Origin: Acidobacteriota bacterium
Lineage (GTDB): Bacteria; Acidobacteriota; Terriglobia; Acidiferrales; UBA7541
Direction of reading: 5' to 3'
Assembly: GCA_003224055.1 (NCBI GenBank)
Contig: QHYE01000039.1
Coordinates: forward strand, 1-48,653
Length of the DNA: 48,653 nucleotides
Both the position numbers and the translations under genes were made by a program. Position 1 is the stretch's first letter; every line of letters begins with the position of its first letter. Under the pieces are notes generated by a model. It made no database searches. It was not told the DNA's origin and saw only the letters and a program-made list of their open reading frames with translations. Below are positions 16,250 through 25,085 of this stretch, one piece after another.

Positions 16250-17935
16250 ATGCTTTTTGCATCTTCGGTTGCGGTTACTCACCGGACCCTCGGAACCTTG
16301 GATCTCGTCATCATCGGGATCTACTTTGCCCTTGTCTTTGGCATTGGCTATTACTTTTCGAGAAAGGAACGCACCTCCGAGGAATATTTCCTTGCCGGCC
16401 GTAACATCGGCTGGTTCGCCATTGGCGCGTCACTCTTTGTATCGAACATTTCCACGGAACATTTCATCGGCTTGGCGGGTTCCGGCGCCACGTCGGGGTT
16501 GGCCGTAGGCCATTTTGAATGGCTGGCCTGCCTGATGCTGCTCTTGCTCGGCTGGGTTTTCGTGCCGTTCTACCTTCGTTCTAATGTTTTCACCATGCCC
16601 GAGTTCCTGGAACGCCGCTTCAACCGCAATTGCGCCACTTACCTTGCAACGATTTCCGTGATCGCTTACATCTTTACGAAAATCTCCGTGCATCTCTATG
16701 CCGCGGCGATTGTTCTGGAGCGTGTGGTGGGATGGAGCCCATTGACTGCGGCCGTCATTCTGGTTGTGGCGACGGGTATCTATACCATCGCGGGCGGATT
16801 GGCCGCGGTGATTTACACCGATCTGGTGCAGACCTTGATCCTGCTCGCCGGTGCGATTGCGCTGACCATCATCGGTCTGGACAAAGTCGGTGGTTTTGCC
16901 GGGTTGCGTGCCGCGGTACCCGCTGACTATTTCCACATGATGAAGCCGGCGACGGACGGCGAGTTTCCCTGGACCGGTATTTTCTTTGGCGCGCCGATTC
17001 TGGGTATCTGGTACTGGTGTACAGACCAGGTGATCGTGCAGCGCGTCCTTTCCGCGAAGGACGAGGGCCACGCCAAAGCCGGTACGATCTTCGCGGGATT
17101 TCTCAAGATTCTTCCTGTGTTCGTGCTCGTGCTACCGGGACTGATCGCCGTCGCGCTCTACCCCCAACTTTTCCACTATGTGGGCGGAAAAGTCACCAAC
17201 GGCGATATCGCCTATCCCACGATGATTGTGAACTTACTTCCGACGGGACTTGTGGGATTGATGATCGCCGCGCTCCTTGCTGCGCTTATGGGCGCCATGA
17301 GCTCAGTCTTCAATTCCGCCTCGACGATGGTAACGCTCGATTTCTACAAGAAGTACCGGCCTGCCGCCACGGAAAAGCAGCTCGTCTTTTTCGGACGCGG
17401 TGCCACGGCCGCCATGGTCCTTTTGGGCCTATTGTGGGTGCCGTATATTAAATATCTCAGCCCACAGCTTTATATCTATCTGCAGAGCGTGCAGGCGTAC
17501 ATCAGTCCGCCGATTGCTGTGTGTTTTATTTTCGGGATTCTTTGGCCGCGCCTGAACGGGCAAGGAGCCATCAGTTCGCTGCTTGCGGGATTTGTCCTCG
17601 GCGCGGTGCGCTTCATTTTCGAAGTGCTGGATAAGACCCGGCATTACGATTCCGGAGCCATCCGTTGGCTGGTGGACATGAACTTTTTGCACTATGCCAT
17701 ATTAATGTTCGTTGTTTGCACAGCTGTGCTCATCGGCGTCAGCATGATGTACCCGGCGCCCGAGCGGAAAAAAATCGCGGGACTTACCTTTGCCACTGTG
17801 GGCGACAAACTGGACACCACGGATGCGAGCATGCCCCATCTCCAAAGGGAAACGCCAACGGAACGCCTGTTCAACCTCGCGTTCACAGGGGTGCTGATCG
17901 CCACGGTGGTCGGCTTGTGGATCTACTTCCGCTGA
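16250..17935 (+). CDS. Sodium:solute symporter (SSS/SLC5 family), probably sugar
   Basis: A 561-residue membrane protein with about 14 hydrophobic segments. AAGGAGG five bases before ATG 16250 sets the start; a GTG at 16244 overlaps that site. Family features include EEYFLAGRNIGWFAIGASLFVSNI in the first helices, FTMPEFLERRF, the GGLAAVIYTDLVQTLILL helix and the ALMGAMSSVFNSASTMVTLD region that builds the Na2 site. The match is closest to the vSGLT/SglT type. It is followed by an unknown gene and GH31 and GH13 glycosidases, so uptake of glucose or a related sugar from alpha-glucan breakdown is likely. Confidence 0.9.
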   Translation: MLFASSVAVTHRTLGTLDLVIIGIYFALVFGIGYYFSRKERTSEEYFLAGRNIGWFAIGASLFVSNISTEHFIGLAGSGATSGLAVGHFEWLACLMLLLLGWVFVPFYLRSNVFTMPEFLERRFNRNCATYLATISVIAYIFTKISVHLYAAAIVLERVVGWSPLTAAVILVVATGIYTIAGGLAAVIYTDLVQTLILLAGAIALTIIGLDKVGGFAGLRAAVPADYFHMMKPATDGEFPWTGIFFGAPILGIWYWCTDQVIVQRVLSAKDEGHAKAGTIFAGFLKILPVFVLVLPGLIAVALYPQLFHYVGGKVTNGDIAYPTMIVNLLPTGLVGLMIAALLAALMGAMSSVFNSASTMVTLDFYKKYRPAATEKQLVFFGRGATAAMVLLGLLWVPYIKYLSPQLYIYLQSVQAYISPPIAVCFIFGILWPRLNGQGAISSLLAGFVLGAVRFIFEVLDKTRHYDSGAIRWLVDMNFLHYAILMFVVCTAVLIGVSMMYPAPERKKIAGLTFATVGDKLDTTDASMPHLQRETPTERLFNLAFTGVLIATVVGLWIYFR

Positions 17936-17957
17936 AGCGAGCTGCTGGAAATCCATC

Positions 17958-18512
17958 ATGACTACGTCTGCCATTCGAACGCTGAAACCGAACGTCACGG
18001 AGAAGGAAGCGATGCGTACCTTCTCCGCGCACGGCGTTTCGGCGTTCCTTTGGCGCATCCGTAGCGGCCCGCTGCGAAAGATCGCCGCGGCCTATGTGCC
18101 GTTCCGGCTTTACCGCGTTCGTTACGAACTCGGAAGGACCCCCTGCACGCGCTTGTTTGCTCTTGACGTGGTGGATGGCTCGCTCGACCTTTTCGAATTT
18201 CCGCGAGTCCCGGACGATAGCGAGCTCCTGTCTTCCGATTCCCGCAACCGGCTGACGCCGGCGCTCAGCGAAGATCGTTCCGTTGAACTGCTGCGCGAAA
18301 AAATCTTGCGCATTGTTTTTCAGCAAGGCTTTTTCAAGCTTCGCGAGCCCCGCCTCGACATCACCCGTGAGCACTGCGAAATCTATCTGCCGTATTGGCT
18401 CGGTTTTTATGGGGGCGGAGAAACGGCGCGATGCCGCGTGCTGGATGCCGTCAGGCGCCGCATCGAAGGCGCAAAGGCATCTGCATTTTTCGAACAGTGG
18501 CTCGCCGCTTGA
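17958..18512 (+). CDS. Hypothetical protein, 184 residues
   Basis: I do not recognise a family. It is soluble-looking and basic near the N-terminus, with no signal peptide or membrane segment. A hydrophobic-aromatic core (AAAYVPFRLYRVRYELGR) is followed by LFALDVVDGSLDLFEFP and an acidic middle. The C-terminal part contains the pattern EIYLPYWLGFYGGG, then a helix ending FEQWLAA. It lies 22 bp after the symporter and about 80 bp before GH31 on the same strand, so co-expression with sugar use is likely. An antisense frame covers the same bases, but this strand agrees with the operon direction and has normal codon use. Confidence 0.7.
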   Translation: MTTSAIRTLKPNVTEKEAMRTFSAHGVSAFLWRIRSGPLRKIAAAYVPFRLYRVRYELGRTPCTRLFALDVVDGSLDLFEFPRVPDDSELLSSDSRNRLTPALSEDRSVELLREKILRIVFQQGFFKLREPRLDITREHCEIYLPYWLGFYGGGETARCRVLDAVRRRIEGAKASAFFEQWLAA

Positions 18513-18593
18513 CGCCGCGCCGCATCGTAGCTGCACGGGTAGGAAACACCCTTGATCGTTCTTCGTTTTTTCCTCATTCCCGGGAGGGTTGAA

Positions 18594-21059
18594 ATGACAG
18601 GAGTCGCTCGACACATCGGAATTGGCCTGCTCGCTTGTGCTCTCAGCGGGGGGGCGGTGGTTGCACAGGGCTGGCAGCACGTTGGGAAAGTCCAGCGCGT
18701 CGAAAAGCTGAAAGACGGTGTCGAGCTGACCGCCGGAGCCGCCAAAGTCCGCATCACGGCCTTCCGCGATGGCGTCTTCCGCGTGCGTCTCGCTCCCACC
18801 GGCGCATTTCCGAAGGACTCCTCCTGGGCGGTGATCGAATCGCCAGATCCCCCGACCGTAAAAATAGAAGAAACTCCAAAACAGTTGCGAATCATTATGG
18901 GAAACGTGATCGCCACGGTTCAGAGATCACCCCTGCTCATCGGTTTCTCCGACGCCGGCGGAAACCTCTTGCTCGCGGACGAATCCAGTTTGCCGATGGC
19001 CTGGAATGGGCAACGAGTTCACGCCTGGAAAAAAATGCCGCTCGATGAAAATTACTTTGGCCTCGGCGACAAGGGCGGTCCCATGAACCGCCGCAACCGT
19101 TCCTTCACGAACTGGAACACCGATGAGTTCGGCTGGCAGGAGTCCACGGACCCGCTTTACAAAACCATTCCTTTTTTCATCGGGCTGCGCAAAGGCGCGG
19201 CTTATGGACTTTTCTTCGATAACGCCTATCGAAGCGTGTTCGATTTTGGTAAGGAGTCTACGGATTACTTTTCCTTCGGCGCCGAAGGCGGCGAGCTGAA
19301 CTACTACTTCATTGCCGGACCGGAGCCCAAGGAAATCATCTCCAGATACACGGCAATGACTGGACGCTCCCCGCTGCCTCCGCTCTGGTCGCTCGGATAT
19401 CAGCAAAGCCGGTACTCGTATTATCCGGAATCGCGCGCGCGGGAAATCGTCAATACGCTTCGGGAGAAGAAAATACCCGCGGATGTCATCTACTTCGATA
19501 TTGATTTTCAGGATGGCAACGCGCCTTTTACGATTAATCGCGAGTATTTTCCCACGTTCGAAAAAATGATTGCCGATTTTCGCGCGCAAGGCATGCACAC
19601 GATTCTGATCACCGACCTGCACATCAAGAGAAATCCCAACCATGGCTACGCGCCTTACGATTCGGGAATGAAGAACGATGTGTTCGTGAAGAATTCTGAT
19701 GGATCGGTGTATGTCGGCATCGTTTGGCCGGGCGAAAGTGTGTTCCCGGATTTTACTTTGACGAGCGTGCGGGAATGGTGGGGCGGCCTATACAAAGACT
19801 TCGTCGGCATGGGCGCGGCGGGCTTCTGGAATGACATGAATGAACCGGCGCTCTTTCAGCGCGCCGACAAGACCATGCAGCTCGACGTCGTTCATCGCCT
19901 GGATGACGGCACGACTCTCGATCATCGCGCCATCCACAATATCTACGGCATGCAAAATGTGCGCGCGACTTACGATGGATTGCGCAAGCTGCAGCCGGAC
20001 GAACGGCCCTTTGTGCTCACCCGCGCCGCGTATTCCGGCGCCCAACGCTACGCCGCCACGTGGACCGGCGACAACAGCAGCACCTGGAACCATCTCAAAA
20101 TGAGCACCCCGATGCTCCTGAGCATGGGCATCTCGGGATATCCGCTCATCGGTGACGACATCGGCGGCTTCGCCGGCTCTCCGCCGGCTGATTTGTTGAC
20201 GCGCTGGTTCGAGGTGGGAGCACTAAATCCTATTTATCGCGACCACACCGCAAAAGGAACAGCCGACCAGGAGCCCTGGGTGCATGGCCCGGAACACGAG
20301 GCGATTCGCAGAAAATATATCGAGTTGCGCTACCGCCTTCTGCCTTACATCTACACCATTACGGAAGAATCCACGCAAGCCGGCATTCCGCTCATGCGCC
20401 CCATTTTTCTCGAGTACCCGCAAGCCCCGGAATTCTACCGCGACGACCACGATTTTCTTTTTGGTCCCGACCTTTTTGTCTCCCCGGTCGTCTCCGAAAT
20501 GATCGATGCGCAAGGCGTGGCTCTGCCGCCGGGAGAATGGTTTGACTACTGGACTTCCGAGAAACACACTGGCAAGGACCAGATCAATCTCCATCCGCGT
20601 TTGGACGAAATGCCGCTCTATGTGCGCGCCGGAGCTATCGTGCCCATACAGCCCCTCGTGCAATCCACCTCGGAAAAGCCAAGCGGGCCGCTCCAGTTGC
20701 GCGCCTACTTGCCCACGAGCACGTCCGGCCCCGACGCCGCAGTCAACGCGTGCCGCGGCGCGCTTTACGAAGATGACGGGCACACCTTTGCCTACCAGAA
20801 GGGCGAGATCCTGCGAATCAACTATTCCTGCCAGGTCGCGCCCGGCTCCATCAGTCTCACCAGCAATATTGAGAAGAATTCGTATCAGCCCTGGTGGAAC
20901 GCCGCAGAGCTCACTCTCATCGGTGTCTCTTCCGTTCCCAAAGAAGTCCGCATCGGTGATGAACTTTCTCACGAATGGCGCTATGACCCGCAGGCGCACT
21001 CCGTCACTCTCACCGTTCCGGATGCCGTGAAGAATTGGACCGTCCGCCTCACGCCATAG
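18594..21059 (+). CDS. Exported alpha-glucosidase, glycoside hydrolase family 31
   Basis: 821 residues from ATG 18594, with GGGAGGG upstream and a signal peptide (GIGLLACALSGGAVVAQG). The order of parts is N-terminal beta-sandwich, (beta/alpha)8 barrel, then C-terminal beta domains. The catalytic nucleophile is Asp414 in GFWNDMNEPALF and the acid/base is Asp493 in TWTGDNSSTW. The substrate-site strand SLGYQQSRYSYYP and DDIGGFAGSPPADLLTRW also match the family. It releases glucose from alpha-glucans or maltooligosaccharides outside the cytoplasm. The Na+/sugar symporter upstream and the GH13 amylase on the facing strand complete a small alpha-glucan module. Confidence 0.94.
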   Translation: MTGVARHIGIGLLACALSGGAVVAQGWQHVGKVQRVEKLKDGVELTAGAAKVRITAFRDGVFRVRLAPTGAFPKDSSWAVIESPDPPTVKIEETPKQLRIIMGNVIATVQRSPLLIGFSDAGGNLLLADESSLPMAWNGQRVHAWKKMPLDENYFGLGDKGGPMNRRNRSFTNWNTDEFGWQESTDPLYKTIPFFIGLRKGAAYGLFFDNAYRSVFDFGKESTDYFSFGAEGGELNYYFIAGPEPKEIISRYTAMTGRSPLPPLWSLGYQQSRYSYYPESRAREIVNTLREKKIPADVIYFDIDFQDGNAPFTINREYFPTFEKMIADFRAQGMHTILITDLHIKRNPNHGYAPYDSGMKNDVFVKNSDGSVYVGIVWPGESVFPDFTLTSVREWWGGLYKDFVGMGAAGFWNDMNEPALFQRADKTMQLDVVHRLDDGTTLDHRAIHNIYGMQNVRATYDGLRKLQPDERPFVLTRAAYSGAQRYAATWTGDNSSTWNHLKMSTPMLLSMGISGYPLIGDDIGGFAGSPPADLLTRWFEVGALNPIYRDHTAKGTADQEPWVHGPEHEAIRRKYIELRYRLLPYIYTITEESTQAGIPLMRPIFLEYPQAPEFYRDDHDFLFGPDLFVSPVVSEMIDAQGVALPPGEWFDYWTSEKHTGKDQINLHPRLDEMPLYVRAGAIVPIQPLVQSTSEKPSGPLQLRAYLPTSTSGPDAAVNACRGALYEDDGHTFAYQKGEILRINYSCQVAPGSISLTSNIEKNSYQPWWNAAELTLIGVSSVPKEVRIGDELSHEWRYDPQAHSVTLTVPDAVKNWTVRLTP

Positions 21060-21078
21060 CAGCTCTCTCAGAATCCAT

Positions 21079-23043
21079 CTAGTTCAGTGAAAAAATCGAA
21101 AGCGATTGCGCGGGCAGTGTAAGGTGAATCTCATGCCCATTCAGTTCCGCCTTTGCGTCCCCGAACAATAGCGAAATCCCGGCCATCTTTTCCGCCGGCG
21201 TTCCATTCAGTGGAATTCGAAGCCCCCTTGCCTTGTCGGAATTATTGAACGTCACCACAATCTGCTCCTCCTCCGACTCGCGCAAAAAAACATACGACGA
21301 TTCGTCCGACGCCAGGTGCCACATTCTTCCGGCGCGAAGCGCCTCATGCTCGCGCCGAACGCCAAGCAGCGCTTGCACGTAGGAAAAAATCTCCTGTTGT
21401 ATGCGCGTTCGCCCGGACTGCACGAACGCATCGTTCGAATCGCCAATCCAGCCCCCCGGAAAATCACGCCGATTATCCGGATCTCCGCCCCCGGGCATGC
21501 CGATCTCATCCCCATAATAAATTTCTGGAATGCCCCGCAGCGTAATCGTCAGTCCAAACGCCAGCTTTTGCTTTGCTGGAGAACTGCCTTCCTCGCTGGC
21601 GAACCGCGGCACGTCATGATTCGCCAAGAACGTCACCAGCCTCTCGGGATGCACATACAAAGCGTCGTGCCGCAGCACATCGGCGATGCGTCCAACCGGC
21701 GCGTTACGCAGCAGCACGTCACGAATCGTAAAGTACATCGGGAAATCTAAAACCGTCGAAAGTCCGCTATCGATGCCGTCGTAACGCTTCACTCCGCCCG
21801 TAAAAAACGAAGTCACGCTCGGATCGGGATGAAACACCTCGCCGGCCGTCGTCAGGTATGGATACAGCTTCCGCAGTCCCGCGTGCCACTCCGCCCAGAA
21901 CTTTCGCCCCACGTAAGGAAATGTGTCCACGCGGTAGCCGTCGAGTCCGGATGTTTCAGCCCACCAGATGAAGTTTTGCAGCAGATATTGCACAACCGTC
22001 GGATTCTCCGTGTTCAAGTCCGGCAGGATCCCGAAAAACCAGCCTTCCGTGAGATTTCTCTTCATCCACGCCGGCGCATGTGGATCCACGAGCGATTCGA
22101 ACGGATCATTACTTGCTTTCTCTCCCGCTGGTTTGCCGTAAAACGATCCTTTCAGCGGCGAGAATGAGTCAAGGTGCTGCTTGAGTGTGCCGTGAAACCA
22201 GTCCGGCAGCGGCGGATTCGAAACCCATGGATGTTTCGGCCCGACGTGGTTCGGCACCGCATCAAAGAAAATCTTCATGTGTTGCTGGTGTGCCGCGGCG
22301 ACCAGGTTCTGGTAGTCCTTCAGTGTGCCCAGATGCGCATCGACTGCGTACAAATCCACCGCGCCGTACCCGTGATAATCATGCGCCGCGCCATTCTTTA
22401 CGATCGGCGTGAGCCACAAAGTCGTCGCACCCAAGTCCTTCAGATAGGGCAAGTGGCTCTTTACCCCAAGCAGATCGCCCCCGTGATACGCGCGCGGTTT
22501 CGAACGGTCATGCGATCCCGGCGCATCCGCTGGCTCATCATTCGCCGGGTCGCCGTTCGCAAACCGGTCCGGCATGATCAGGTACATCACGTCGTCCTGC
22601 GAGAGCCCCTGAAATTTTCCAAGTGTAGGTGTGCGCGCCGCCAGTGGGAGTTCGAACGACGTCGTTCCCTTCGGCGCGGCAATTCTGCAAACCGCCGTCC
22701 CTGATTTCGCATCCGTCCCGATCATCAGCCAAACAAAAAGATAGTTTCCGCCCGCCGCCGACTGTGTCCGCGATACGCTCAGCGTCGGAAGATTGCAGGA
22801 AACGTGCGTCGCTTCCAGATCGTGGCCGGAAAGCAGCAGCATCACGTCTGGCGTCAGTCCCACCCACCAGCTGGGTGGCTCAACTTTCGTGACTGCAGGA
22901 GCAGCTCCATTGGCTTTCTGCGGCTGGCCCGCGATTGCAGCCGGGGCGCCCCCGGCCACCAGAAGAAAAAATGCAAGCAGAGGTGCGCGCGGCAAGGAGG
23001 ATTCGAAAGCAAACGGGCGGAAATGCAGGAGTGATCTTCCCAC
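21079..23043 (-). CDS. Exported GH13 alpha-amylase / cyclomaltodextrinase-like enzyme
   Basis: 654 residues with a signal segment (APLLAFFLLVAGGAPAAIAG). An N-terminal Ig-like domain of the cyclomaltodextrinase type (PPSWWVGL near residue 57) precedes the GH13 barrel. Conserved sequence regions are DAVPNHVG (region I), LDGYRVDTF with nucleophile Asp373, TAGEVFH with Glu402 as acid/base, and FLANHDVPR with Asp477. MPDRFANGD and YHGGDLLGV match neopullulanase and cyclomaltodextrinase relatives. The start used is a GTG at 23043 without a clear ribosome-binding site, so it is uncertain. It is convergent with the GH31 gene (19-bp gap) and upstream of nothing else on its strand but the CBM9-like gene. 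Confidence 0.92.
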   Translation of the reverse strand: MGRSLLHFRPFAFESSLPRAPLLAFFLLVAGGAPAAIAGQPQKANGAAPAVTKVEPPSWWVGLTPDVMLLLSGHDLEATHVSCNLPTLSVSRTQSAAGGNYLFVWLMIGTDAKSGTAVCRIAAPKGTTSFELPLAARTPTLGKFQGLSQDDVMYLIMPDRFANGDPANDEPADAPGSHDRSKPRAYHGGDLLGVKSHLPYLKDLGATTLWLTPIVKNGAAHDYHGYGAVDLYAVDAHLGTLKDYQNLVAAAHQQHMKIFFDAVPNHVGPKHPWVSNPPLPDWFHGTLKQHLDSFSPLKGSFYGKPAGEKASNDPFESLVDPHAPAWMKRNLTEGWFFGILPDLNTENPTVVQYLLQNFIWWAETSGLDGYRVDTFPYVGRKFWAEWHAGLRKLYPYLTTAGEVFHPDPSVTSFFTGGVKRYDGIDSGLSTVLDFPMYFTIRDVLLRNAPVGRIADVLRHDALYVHPERLVTFLANHDVPRFASEEGSSPAKQKLAFGLTITLRGIPEIYYGDEIGMPGGGDPDNRRDFPGGWIGDSNDAFVQSGRTRIQQEIFSYVQALLGVRREHEALRAGRMWHLASDESSYVFLRESEEEQIVVTFNNSDKARGLRIPLNGTPAEKMAGISLLFGDAKAELNGHEIHLTLPAQSLSIFSLN

Positions 23044-23114
23044 CCGGAAAGCATAAGAAAAAAAGGTCGCCGAAGCCAGCGGCCATCGTCACGAAAACCG
23101 CGCCGCACTGTTTG

Positions 23115-23783
23115 CTATTTCGCTGCCGCGCTCTCTACAAAAATCAATGTTCCGAACGCTTCCGGAACATGGAAATTTGGCGCAGGCGTTCCCGTTGGCT
23201 GCCATGCGGAGTAAAACCGCGGTTCGCTCGCCCCTTCAACCCGAAAAAAATTCACTCTCCAGCTCGCAACTGGATCAAATCGCTCAACCAGCGACTTCAT
23301 CGGCAACGCCAGCTCCGCAATCCACGTCTTGCTGGCTTCATTCAATGTCACCCGCCGCCGCAGCTCGCTTTTCAAATCGTGTTTTTCGCCCGGTGCGATG
23401 TCCAGATCAATCCACATCCCGTTCGGACTGATTTCGAATTCCCTGTAGCGCCTTCGATCCGATTCATTTGACTGAAGAAAAACCTCAGCCACGTCTCGAT
23501 CCCACAGCTGATCACGCCTTCCGTTGGGCTCGGCGTCCGCAAAAACTGTGATCACGCGGTACTTCGCCCGGAATCGCAGATAGAGCGTCTCCCGTGTCCA
23601 CAGCAAATGTACTTCGGTCTCCCGCTCGGGATCCGCATTCTTCCCCTGCCAGTCGGCCTGAAATCGAAGGCTGCCAGCTGCTTCCCACGACGACAGTTCC
23701 GGAAAACCATCTGCGCCGGTCCCTCCACTCATTCGAGCAGCAATGGCGGTCCGTTGATCTGAAGTGAATTTGTGTTCAGCCAT
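23115..23783 (-). CDS. Carbohydrate-binding family 9-like protein
   Basis: About 222 residues from ATG 23783; the frame also opens at a GTG (23840) with no visible ribosome-binding site. The fold signature of CBM9-like proteins is visible: LYLRFRAKYRVI, then RDQLWDRDVAEVFLQ, EFEISPNGMWIDLDI and a C-terminal FYSAWQPTGTPAPNFH ending in FGTLIFVE. No clear signal peptide is present with this start. It precedes the GH13 gene on the same strand by about 70 bp, so co-expression is likely. Whether it binds glycan or only shares the fold is not known. Confidence 0.8.
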   Translation of the reverse strand: MAEHKFTSDQRTAIAARMSGGTGADGFPELSSWEAAGSLRFQADWQGKNADPERETEVHLLWTRETLYLRFRAKYRVITVFADAEPNGRRDQLWDRDVAEVFLQSNESDRRRYREFEISPNGMWIDLDIAPGEKHDLKSELRRRVTLNEASKTWIAELALPMKSLVERFDPVASWRVNFFRVEGASEPRFYSAWQPTGTPAPNFHVPEAFGTLIFVESAAAK

Positions 23784-23990
23784 CGTTGGGATTGCACCTG
23801 GTACGCCGCCTTCCAGAATAGCGATTGCGATGAGATTCACAAGATAAAACAGGACTGCCTCATGCAGACTTTTTGCGCACCACCTTTTTCACTCTCCCCC
23901 GCGCTCTCCAATCGTCGTGCTAGCATTAAGTTGAATCGCTACTGAGAATCTCTTGAACCTATCGCCCCCGCGAGGCGCAGGAGCACGAGC

Positions 23991-24815
23991 ATGATCGAGC
24001 CCGTCAACGCCGAAGAATTCGTAGCCCAACCCGAAAGGCGCAAACCGGAACAATTTCAATTTGTGAAGTTCCGCATTGAAGATGGCGTTGCGAGGATGAC
24101 CCTCAATCGCCCCGAGCACAATCTCCTTAATGAAGCGATGCTCCGCGAAATCGCCGACGGAATCACCACTGCCGGTGAACGCGACGACGTCAAACTGATC
24201 GTGCTCGATTCCGCCTGCAAAGTTTTCTGCGGCGGTATCGACATCGGCGAATACACCTCGCAGCGCGTCTTTCAAATGCTCGACGCGTTTCACGGAGCGT
24301 TCTCGGGCATGCTCGAAGTCGGCAAGCCCGTCGTTTGTGTCGTGAATGGCCCGGCCATCGGCGGCGGCGCGGAACTGGCCGCTTTCGGCGATCTCGTCAT
24401 CGCCACTCCCAAAGCACGCTTTGCCCAGCCGGAGATCAGCATCGGCGTTTTTCCTCCGCTGGCCTCCACCATTCTGCCGTTTCTTGTCGGACCCAAAATC
24501 GCTCTCGAGCTGGTTCTCACCGGCGAGCCGGTGACGGCGGAGCGCGCCCTCGAGCTCGGCATGGTCAATCGCCTCGTCCCCGAAGCCCAGCTCGAAAAAA
24601 CCGTAAGCGATCTCGTGAGCCGCATTAACGGACATTCCGGTCCCGTCCTCACCATGGCAAAAAAAGCCATCCTTGGCGGCATGGGTCTGTCCTTGCGCGA
24701 AGGCCTTAAACATTCCATGAACATTTTCCTCAACGAACTCTATCGTCTCGAGGACTCGCAGGAGGGCCTCCGCGCCCTCGTGGAAAAGCGCAAGCCCAAC
24801 TGGAAAAATCGCTGA
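23991..24815 (+). CDS. Enoyl-CoA hydratase/isomerase family protein
   Basis: A 274-residue crotonase-fold enzyme; ATG 23991 has AGGAG seven bases upstream. The CoA and oxyanion-hole segments are KVFCGGIDIGEY (about residues 77-88) and VNGPAIGGGAELAAFGDLVIA. The downstream FAQPEISIGVFPPLASTILP, with the double proline, resembles cyclohexa-1,5-dienecarbonyl-CoA hydratases of aromatic degradation more than the standard fatty-acid enzyme. The usual catalytic glutamate pair is only partly kept: one acidic position is in QPEISIG. No beta-oxidation genes adjoin it. The exact reaction is uncertain. Confidence 0.85.
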   Translation: MIEPVNAEEFVAQPERRKPEQFQFVKFRIEDGVARMTLNRPEHNLLNEAMLREIADGITTAGERDDVKLIVLDSACKVFCGGIDIGEYTSQRVFQMLDAFHGAFSGMLEVGKPVVCVVNGPAIGGGAELAAFGDLVIATPKARFAQPEISIGVFPPLASTILPFLVGPKIALELVLTGEPVTAERALELGMVNRLVPEAQLEKTVSDLVSRINGHSGPVLTMAKKAILGGMGLSLREGLKHSMNIFLNELYRLEDSQEGLRALVEKRKPNWKNR

Positions 24816-24843
24816 ATCGCCTCGCAAATTTTTCGAGCACGCA

Positions 24844-24872
24844 TTGACACTCTCGCACCCGCGGCATACACT
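24844..24872 (+). promoter_or_regulatory. Sigma-70-type promoter of the cobalamin locus
   Basis: TTGACA (24844-24849) and TACACT (24867-24872) are separated by 17 bp. The expected start of transcription near 24880 falls just before the riboswitch aptamer, which supports the call. Confidence 0.7.
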
Positions 24873-24888
24873 CGAATTTCAATTTGCA

Positions 24889-24980
24889 GGCATGGGTAGC
24901 GGGGAAGGCCGTGCGAATCGGCCGCGGTCCCGCCACTGTAATCGGCTGAAAAGCCGTAAGCCAGGCCACCCTCTCATGCC
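24889..24980 (+). ncRNA. Cobalamin (B12) riboswitch aptamer
   Basis: The core of the cobalamin riboswitch is readable: GGGAAGGCCGTGCGAAT, then GCGGTCCCGCCACTGTAA, a variable hairpin (CGGCTGAAAAGCCG), and the B12-box-like AAGCCAGGCCACC. Closing arms GGCATG (24889-24894) and CATGCC (24975-24980) pair. It lies between a good promoter and an intrinsic terminator, upstream of btuF, so binding of cobalamin should reduce expression of the importer genes. Confidence 0.93.
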
Positions 24981-25018
24981 GCAGAGGCCCGCGCTCTTCG
25001 CGAGAAGGAGCGCTGCCG

Positions 25019-25050
25019 AAAAGCCCCTGGGTGTCTCGTGGGGCTTTTTT
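25019..25050 (+). terminator. Intrinsic terminator, expression platform of the cobalamin riboswitch
   Basis: AAAAGCCCC, a 12-base loop, then GGGGCTTTTTT form a terminator directly downstream of the aptamer and before btuF. A separate hairpin (GCGCTC...GAGCGC, about 24991-25013) lies between aptamer and terminator. Confidence 0.88.
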
Positions 25051-25085
25051 GTTATGCCTCTGAATTTTCGCCGCCGGGGGATTTC

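Noticed and set aside
17883-18680. 265-residue minus-strand frame opposite the 184-residue gene
   Set aside because: It spans the symporter end and the GH31 start on the other strand, lacks a ribosome-binding site and has no recognisable motif.
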